Shown here: one piece after another, positions 30,287 through 36,644 of the stretch
Layout: each line of letters opens with the position of its first letter
How positions within the stretch are numbered: position 1 is the stretch's first letter
DNA from: Takakia lepidozioides
Lineage: Eukaryota; Streptophyta; Takakiopsida; Takakiales; Takakiaceae
Length of the DNA stretch: 36,644 nt
Direction of reading: 5' to 3'
Assembly (NCBI GenBank): GCA_030704615.1
Contig: CM060733.1
Span: forward strand, 76,610,907-76,647,550
The notes under the pieces: generated by a model
Database searches by the model: none
The model's input: only the letters and a program-made list of their open reading frames with translations
What the model was told of the DNA's origin: nothing
Program-made: the position numbers and the translations under genes

Positions 30287-33200
30287 TCAAAACAAAGCCA
30301 GTCCAAACCAATTTGTCACAATGCTAAGAATCCTCAACAGCAGGGTCCTCCGTCGCATGCCGCTTGCGAGGTGTGAGATCACATGCCGATTTTCAACATT
30401 CAGACAGGTGAGGTCGAACTGCAAACGAGAGGGGATGAGTTGAGACACATGAACTGTGTCCTTGAGCGCAGCAGTGAAGGCATGTTGGGGTAACAAACAA
30501 TATTGTCTCCCAAGAAGGATCTCTGCAATCAAATAGGGCCCATCAATTCGAAGCTTGGCCTTGGAAACCTGCTTGCCAGGTTGAAGACGAACACACACGG
30601 TCTGGCCGATGACAAAACTCTCAGAGTACACCACCCATCGGTTGTAGTATTTAGCCTGGGCAACCTGAGCCACTGCAATGTTGTGCTTGGCAGTCTCTCG
30701 CAAGCTCAACCTGTGAGCAGTCAGTTGTTCCAAAAACAGATCCCAATCAGGAGGTTCCTGCACTTGCACCTGTAAGACGGGGACATGTAACGGGGTCCTA
30801 GCCTTTCTACCATACAATAATTCAAAAGGAGAGAATCGAGTGCTAGCATGAACGGAAGTTCTATAAGCAAGATAAGCACAGGCAAGGTGATGTCCCACTC
30901 ATACGTGAGAGCCCCATTCTTTTCCAAGAGCGGCACATTGTCTTATTAAACCTTTCAGTGAGCCCATTGCACTAAGGATTATAGGGAGCAGTCAAGCAAT
31001 GCTTTACCCCCATGTTGAAACAAATGACCTCCATCAATTGGATGCAAAACTCGGTCCCCTGGTCTGTAAGTATCTCAGCAGGACATGCATGCCTAAGTAT
31101 GACTTCATCAAAAAAGAATTGCGCCACTTCATTGCTATCCTTAGCAACCAGAGGCCGGATCTCAACCCATTTGGACAGGTAATCAGTGGCTACTGCAATG
31201 TAGCTATTGCCCTTGGCCGTGGTTTTGAGAGGTCCGACTAAATCTAGGCCAACCCGAGCAAAAAATTCAGTGACAGGGATTGGCTGAAGGGGAAGAGGAG
31301 CTTGGGTTCTAGGTAGCAGGGTTTTAGTCTGACAGGGCAGACACTGATGAATGAAGGTCGATACATCCTGATGTAGGCCCTTCCAATAGTACTTTTCTTG
31401 CAACCTTTTGACAATCTTGTGCACCCCTAAATGTGTAGCATAAAGTGAAGCATGAAATAATTCTAAGAGAGCAGGTACCAAACTCCTTTTGGGAACCTCC
31501 ACATCATGTTCTTGCCTTCGAACCAAGAGTACCTTTAATAGCTTCCCTTCATGTTCCCGATGAGATGGGACATGATAGTTTACATGTCGCATGAGCTTGG
31601 GAGGGATGCCAGGTAAGTGAGACTGATGTCTACACTTGTGGAGAAGAGCCTCGTACAGGGGATCATCCACGCCTGTGTAACACATGACAAGACCCTCACA
31701 GGTTAGTGCAAGCTTGACTTGGAGTGTCCGCCCCGGTGAGCTCCAGTCATAATAGCAAGACCCCAGAAAAAAGGCAGCCTAATGTGAATACAGGCAGATA
31801 CTTGAGAGCACAACTCTGTCCCAAGGATAGGTGAAAGAAAACAGTAGGCCAAATCAGGAAAAGAAATAGTAAACAAGGGAAAAACACCAGCCAGTCTTCA
31901 TTGGTAACAACTAGTTCATGCAGCACCCTGTACAATCTATCCAGCAGCAAATGACATCAGATCCCATGTGGACATAAGATCTGGTGGTGAAGCCTGTGTG
32001 TTTGCAAACAGGGAGAGAAGGTCCTGGCCACAATCCGGAACAACAACATTAGCATGGGATACAAATGTAAGATCATCAAGCGTAGTGTAAGGCTCTGGAA
32101 TTTTTGTTTCTCCCCGAGTTAATATAGTCAAAGATCTGAAGGGTGAGAGCCCATCGAGCTAAGCGGCCAGAGAGCTCTCGTGGAGTTTTTAGAGCTTTCA
32201 GAGGTAGATGATTTGTCTCTACAACAAAAGAGCATCCATGTAAGTACTGCCTAAAATGCTTAACCCCAAAGATAACTGCGAGACTTTCCTTGTCTGTAAT
32301 ACTATAATTACGCTCATGACGATCTAGCCTTCTGGAAGCATAGGCTACAACCTGCTCCTTCCCATCTCGCTTCTGGCATAAGATAGCAGAGATAGCCAGA
32401 TCTGAAGCATCAGTTTGCAAAAGAAAGGGCTCATCAAAGTTGGGAAAAATGAGCACAGGGGTTGTGGTCAAAGCAACTTTGAGTTTTTCAAAGGCACGCT
32501 GCTCATGATCACTCCATAAGAACCTGATATCCTTTACATAACAAACGTGTTAGTGGCGCAGCAATCTTAGCAAAATGTATGATAAAACCCCGATAGTAGG
32601 AGGCCAGGCCAAGAAAGGCCCTAATACAATTTTTATCCTTGGGAGTTGGATACTCCCAAATAGCGGAAATCTTAGAGGGATCAGGACTGACACCAACAGC
32701 GGGCAACAAATGACCAAGAAAGTGTAACTTAGACATGTATACAGAGATCGCATTTTTTTTCCTTTACCTTTAATCCAGCTGCTCGTAACCTGCAGAGGAC
32801 TCTTCGAAGATCCACCATGTGAGCTTTAAAACTAGAAGAGTATACGTTAATGTCATCCACATAAACCAGGGCACACTCCCATCGAAGATTACCAAGCACT
32901 ATATCCATCAGCTGCTGGAAGGTTGCAGTGGCATTACAAAGCCCAAAGGGCATGGTCTCAAATTGAAACATTCCCATTTTGCAGGTGAAGGCAGTTTTTT
33001 CCTTGGCTGAGTCTGTCAAAGGCACTTGCCAGAAACCAGCAGCCAGGTCCGGTGAGGAAAATGGTGGCTCCATTTAGTTGGTCAAGGGCTTCGTTGATTC
33101 GAGGTAAAGGATAGACATCCTTTTTAGTTAGGGTATTCAAACGTCTGAAGTCAACACAGAACCGTGTGGAACCATCCTTCTTTGCAACCAAGACGATGGG

Positions 33201-33290
33201 ACTGGCCCAAGGTGACACCGTAGGCTTGATGACACCAGAGTCTAACGTCTTTTTTACCTCTTCTTGCATGATCTTCCTCTCCTTCACACT
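30287..33290 (-). pseudogene. Ty3/gypsy pol: RT, RNase H, integrase
   Basis: Order on the minus strand is RT, RNase H, integrase, as in Ty3/gypsy. RT: SPWASPIVLVAKKDGSTRFC, VDFRRLNTLTKKDVYPLPRI and the catalytic LVYVDDI near 32855. RNase H: LLQTDASDLAISAILCQ and YSITDKESLAVIF. Integrase: an HHCC finger (HASLYATHLGVHK ... CLPCQ), GLDLVGP, TDQGTEF and NGLTERFN. A GPY-type tail (RIDGPYLIAEIL) follows. Breaks: shifts near 33050, 32730, 32500 and 30900, and a TAG just before CNGLTERFN. No chromodomain seen. It is clearly inactive. Confidence 0.9.
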
Positions 33291-33293
33291 CTC

Positions 33294-34011
33294 TCAATAG
33301 GCATATTGTTTGATAGGTTGACCTTTAGTCACAATGTCATGAGAAAGCACAGAGGTCCTGCCTAAATCGTGAGACCCCTGACTGAAGACATCAAGATTTT
33401 CCTTAATGACAGAATATAACTGACCTTTCTCAGCTTCAGTCAGATCAGAGCCCACCTTGACATCAGCCAACACAGCAGCAAAATGAGCCTCTAGTTCCTT
33501 GGTGAGAGGTCTTACCTTTGGTGCAGGATCCGATTGAGACAATAAGACTAAGTGATCCACTTGATCATCAACCAACCCAAGATCTTGCAATGTCAGGGCA
33601 CTCTGAATTTCTGAGACATCGTCTAGGGCAATGGCTGAAAGGCGAGCTATTACCTGGCCCTTGCAAATGCGAATGGGAATTCGTTCTGGATTAGCAACCA
33701 GCAACCTAAGCTCCCCTCTAAAACCACCATCTAAACACCAGAAGCGATCAGGCAATGCTTCTGCAAGTAATGCTCTAGTGACCCACAAATGAAGCATGCA
33801 ACCTTCCTACCTTTGACCTCATATCGTGTGCCTGTGTGGGTATGACCTCGGTGAGATTCGGCAGCGGAGGGCTTGCCAGAGGCTGTGCGCCAAGAACTGT
33901 CAGTTCAGAGGGCCTGGAGCTGACTATGCAGCTCCTGCTGGACCGTTTTTATCTCATCTAACAAAGCAGGAGACCACTCTGTAGATCCTGCTTTTGTAAC
34001 AACGACGCAAT
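33294..34011 (-). pseudogene. gypsy gag-pol junction: zinc-knuckle-like motif and pol start
   Basis: Minus strand from the break at 34011: VVTKAGSTEWSPALLDEIK (end of gag), then CFICGSLEHYLQKHC near 33795, a CCHC-type knuckle with one extra residue. An overlapping frame then gives LLVANPERIPIRICKGQVIA and an acidic linker up to RT. The aspartic-protease DTG/DSG motif is not seen, so most of the protease appears deleted. A TGA follows KQYAY at 33295, where CGA would restore the frame. Confidence 0.6.
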
Positions 34012-34260
34012 GGCGTGAGCGTAGCACGTGAGCGCGCGAGCGTACGCTCACGCAGGAGTGACGTGGCGTGAGCGTACGCTCACGCCAGCTGACGTGGCGT
34101 GAGCCTGCACACACGCTGACGTGGCGTGAGCGTCATGTCAGCATGCTGATGTGGCGGTAAATGATGACGTGGCACTGTCCGTCAACTGCCACGTCAGCAT
34201 TAACATGCGCCGCCTATAACCGTGGATGGTCCTATGACCGTGGAATTAATGCAGGGAATC
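34012..34260 (-). mobile_element. Right end of the large Mutator-like element, inverted
   Basis: Begins GGCGTGAGC directly against gypsy gag sequence. A 22-bp perfect palindrome spans 34065-34086 (centre GCGTACGC). GACGTGGCGTGAGC recurs at 34060, 34091 and 34118, with looser copies to 34170. Paired GTGGATGG / GACCGTGG blocks near 34222-34244 parallel the GCGGATTGG / ACCGCGG blocks at 20603-20627. Counterpart of the end at 20455. Confidence 0.55.
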
Positions 34261-34646
34261 TTGCCTAAATAGAATCAAGACGAGCGTTGAGGCCTACAAT
34301 TGCAGCATCCAACATTGTACAATTACAAATGCTTGTTTCACTTTTACAATTACGAAGACGACAAAATATCCTCACAAAGTGTGCGCCATAAAGGCTGCCA
34401 CGAGAAGACTTCCTCCCTCCTCAAATAACAATGAGAGTTATGATCATCTTCAAAAGATGATTGTAGTTAGCGACAGCAAGACATGTAGACTTCGAACGGT
34501 GCAATGACAAATGTGCACTACCTAAAAGTTGTCACTCAATGCTCACTCCGTATAGTTGGAGGCCATATCATTGCACAGCCGACGAATTGATGTGAATTAC
34601 ACATTTCAAATCATGGTCATCCACATACCACATTACATAGTTCATG
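34261..34646. other. Non-coding subterminal DNA of the Mutator-like element
   Basis: Lies between the element end and the transposase stop codon. No open frame or motif of note; likely the 3' untranslated and subterminal region. Confidence 0.5.
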
Positions 34647-36259
34647 CTACCCATGTGTTGTATCCCGCTGCAAAAGAGTATCGACCTCGTTGAAACTCAT
34701 AGTGGCCTGGTGAATGAAGTTGTCACGTTTGGGATCGCAAACCATCCTCCTCAAAAATATGAAATACAAATGTTTTGCAGGGTATGAATTTACCTCTCTT
34801 GCCCAAACTGGTTGATAGCATATTCACAAAATCAGGACATGTGCAATTGGGGAAATTGGAAACCGTGATGTCGTAGGTCCTGTCATGAACAGCAGATGTG
34901 GAAGTGATGATTGTGAATACCCGACCATATCCTGGATCGGGTACTTCCGTGGTGCTTCCGACACGAGCTTGGAGCATTCTTGCGGACTCCACTTTGCCAA
35001 AGTGTTCAGCGGTTGGAGGGAAACGCCGAACGAGCTTTCCATCTCGTTTGGTTGGCCACAAGTCAGGATTTGCCGGGGGGACCCGGGAGGATGCACAAGT
35101 AGTAGCACATGCATGGAGTTGGGGTTGTCTCGCAAGGGAAAAACCTGCCTCCTCCAGCATTTCAATCTCCTGAAAGCTGAGATGTGTTCCCACCTTCACG
35201 GGCCAAACGGTTGGAGGAGATGGCTTCATCACTACGGAAGGACGCACAGTTCCATGCACACATCTGGCACAATCATCTGCGCAGAACCAGAACTAGTGGT
35301 TCTTGGCTTCTGGTTGACCGTATGGACGCATCAAGCCCGTGAAAGTCGGAGCAGGAGTTCGGGCACCACCTCTGGATATAGATGAAGTGCACTTCTCGAA
35401 ATTAGTTGCCCTGATCGATGTACATTTCACATGAGACCCGACACTTGTGCGTTCTATGTGCCAAACGTGGTCGGGGCATGCGGACTCAAGCACATCAAGG
35501 GGGTTGTTTCTCTCCTGCACCATTTCAGTGGCACGGTTTGATGTTGGAGCTTGCCGTCGTGTTGGAGGTTCCTCCACAATGGAGGTTCCGGACATGGAGC
35601 TGTCATGCAGGGGAACACGAGGCTTCAAGAAGTTATCACGGTCTGCCCTGTGGGAATCTGAATCCGAACCAGGTGGAGTGTTCAATTTCCTCTTACAGGA
35701 GCCGAATCTCTCCTCCCCTTCAAGATGTGGAACTCTAGAAACAAGTGGCGTTCCCTGGGCATACATGCTCACCGCCCGTGCTATCTTGATTGGATCCCCA
35801 GATCTGTTTGCAGCACGCAACATCAACTCCCATTTGTCCGAACCCTTGCCACCAACCCCACCTCGTAAGAAATCACGGTATCTGGTTTGTTGTTGCAAGG
35901 CACGTAACAAATCATCTGTTGTTGCCACATACAAATCCCGACCTCGTTTCCCAGACTGCTGCAACCATGCATTGTGCACAGTTTCTGCCAAATTGCAAGA
36001 TGGCATGTCCGCCATTTCCTCAATGGACATGTTCTGCAAAGAGGATAACCACACTTCAGAACAGTGCACAGGAAACAACATAAAGAAAGCAATGAGTCAA
36101 AAATATGGAAAGCAAATGTATGAATAAAACATGAAATAGAAGCCTCGTACCATTGTCATGGCTGCTCCCCACTGTCTATACCGGAAGTGCCAAAACGCCA
36201 GCCAATCTTCCAATGCTCTCATACTCTCAAGTGATGCAGCTCCCAGAATCTGGCTTCAC
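34647..36259 (-). pseudogene. Mutator-like transposase, C-terminal part (catalytic E, SWIM)
   Basis: The minus strand begins inside the gene: SLESMRALEDWLAFWHFRYR and QWGAAMTM, then an intron (donor GTACGAGG at ~36150, acceptor CTCTTTGCAG at ~36037). The next exon reads MSIEEMADMPSCNLAETVHN, where NLAE is the usual site of the third catalytic residue of Mutator transposases, followed by DLLRALQQQTRYRDFL. Near the end is a SWIM finger: CTCPDF, then PCK. One extra A in an AAAA run shifts the frame there; the neighbouring frame gives CKHLYFIF and stops at 34647. This is the part missing from the plus-strand gene at 27619-29520. Confidence 0.7.
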
Positions 36260-36264
36260 AAGCC
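36260..36264 (+). repeat. Right target-site duplication AAGCC
   Basis: Same five bases as at 15056-15060, located exactly where transposase-like sequence ends. Supports reading 15061-36259 as one rearranged insertion, but five bases can match by chance. Confidence 0.4.
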
Positions 36265-36644
36265 TTTATAAATAAAATTGATTTTATAAATAAAACCATG
36301 AAAAATATTTTAGTATACAGAAATAAATAATTTAAAATATATATATTTTACAAAGTGATTAACCTTTAAATTCTTGTAGAATAAATTTATGTTAGCTAAT
36401 TCGTTTTCACAAACCTGAAAACATGGCCTTGAAACTTTAATTTTTCTGCCAGAAGCACCCAATGCATGTAGCACCTGGATGATCTCCATCGTCCTATGGA
36501 CATACTCAGATCTGCACGATTACAGAACTACTCACTGAGGATCGTAAGGACGAGATTGCATGCCGAAGAGATGAGCTAGAATCGTCCCCTGGCTGAGCTC
36601 AACAGCGTCACAGTGAAACCCTAGCGTGCAGATGGAGATGGAGA
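36265..36644 (-). other. Right flank, possible 5' end of a host gene
   Basis: On the minus strand the edge has GCTAGGGTTTC, a common plant leader motif. An ATG at 36491 (MEIIQVLHAL) leads to GRKIKVSRPCFQ and a CAG|GTTTGT donor-like site at ~36416, then AT-rich intron-like DNA to 36265. If it is a gene, the composite inserted in its first intron. No family can be assigned from 25 residues. Confidence 0.25.

Larger units (their letters stand above)
15061..36259. mobile_element. Nested composite: gypsy + TIR element + Mutator-like element, inverted tail
   Basis: Seen: gypsy LTR-gag on the plus strand, pol-LTR on the minus strand; transposase N-part plus, C-part minus; element ends at 20455 and 34012 both abutting gag at the AKAG/TKAG residues; AAGCC just outside 15061 and 36259. 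Inferred: a Mutator-like element of roughly 11 kb inserted in a gypsy element, and later 29521-36259 inverted with one breakpoint at the LTR edge. An assembly misjoin in this repeat-rich region is the main alternative. Confidence 0.5.

Noticed and set aside
36241-36261. TGTGAAGCCAGATTC on the minus strand as an LTR fragment
   Set aside because: It resembles the LTR start TGTGAAGAACCAGATTC with a two-base gap, but only ~15 bases match and the stretch is better read as transposase coding sequence.

Overview
The window is nuclear DNA of a land plant. It has GT-AG introns, PLS-class PPR (pentatricopeptide) fragments, an F-box fragment with a TATA box, and plant-type En/Spm, hAT, Mutator-like and Ty3/gypsy transposons nested in each other. 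The abundance and style of the PPR relics suggest a seed-free plant, most likely a fern, but I cannot prove that from this sequence. Almost everything is mobile or decayed; only one or two short stretches look like host genes.

Layout. 0.6-1.5 kb: five copies of a ~180-bp tandem repeat. 2.3-2.9 kb: TATA box and truncated F-box reading frame. 3.2-6.6 kb: putative En/Spm (CACTA)-like relic, with hairpin-rich repeat arrays at both ends and a TNP2-like fragment, also holding a Mutator-like fragment. 7.3-7.9 kb: a foldback element and another Mutator-like relic. 8.66-11.04 kb: hAT transposase pseudogene split by a 911-bp insertion with 8-bp target duplications. 11.9-14.86 kb: PPR pseudogenes between two inverted copies of a ~45-bp motif. 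15.06-36.26 kb: a nested composite that is the main interest of the window.

The composite reads best as follows (inference). A Ty3/gypsy element (5' LTR at 15061, gag from 15737) was hit by a 2853-bp TIR transposon that carries tandemly amplified PPR fragments (16939-19791). Deleting that insertion and one copy of its 8-bp duplication restores the gag frame. At 20455 gag is interrupted again by one end of a large Mutator-like element. This element carries two divergent genes. On the minus strand (26764 to 21140) is an ~11-exon gene for a protein of about 1,200 residues with a ParB-like domain (motif DGNHRLLAW) and a C-terminal beta-class DNA-methyltransferase-like domain. On the plus strand (27619 onward) is the N-terminal two thirds of a Mutator-like transposase. 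The transposase stops at 29520, exactly where an inverted gypsy LTR begins. The missing C-terminal part (catalytic-E region and SWIM zinc finger) lies on the minus strand at 36259-34647. The rest of the gypsy element (pol plus 3' LTR) is likewise inverted at 34011-29521. One inversion of 29521-36259 explains both split genes. AAGCC lies directly outside both ends of the composite (15056-15060 and 36260-36264), as expected for the gypsy target-site duplication.

The most unusual signal is in two introns of the ParB/methyltransferase gene. Eleven copies of a 24-bp interrupted palindrome (arms of the type GTGAATGTCG / CGACATTCAC around TCAA) are spaced 75-160 bp apart. Two copies carry paired arm changes that keep the palindrome. 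A ParB-like protein gene carrying an array of palindromic sites inside a DNA transposon is, to my knowledge, not a described plant system. The array and its symmetry are seen; the functional link is a hypothesis.
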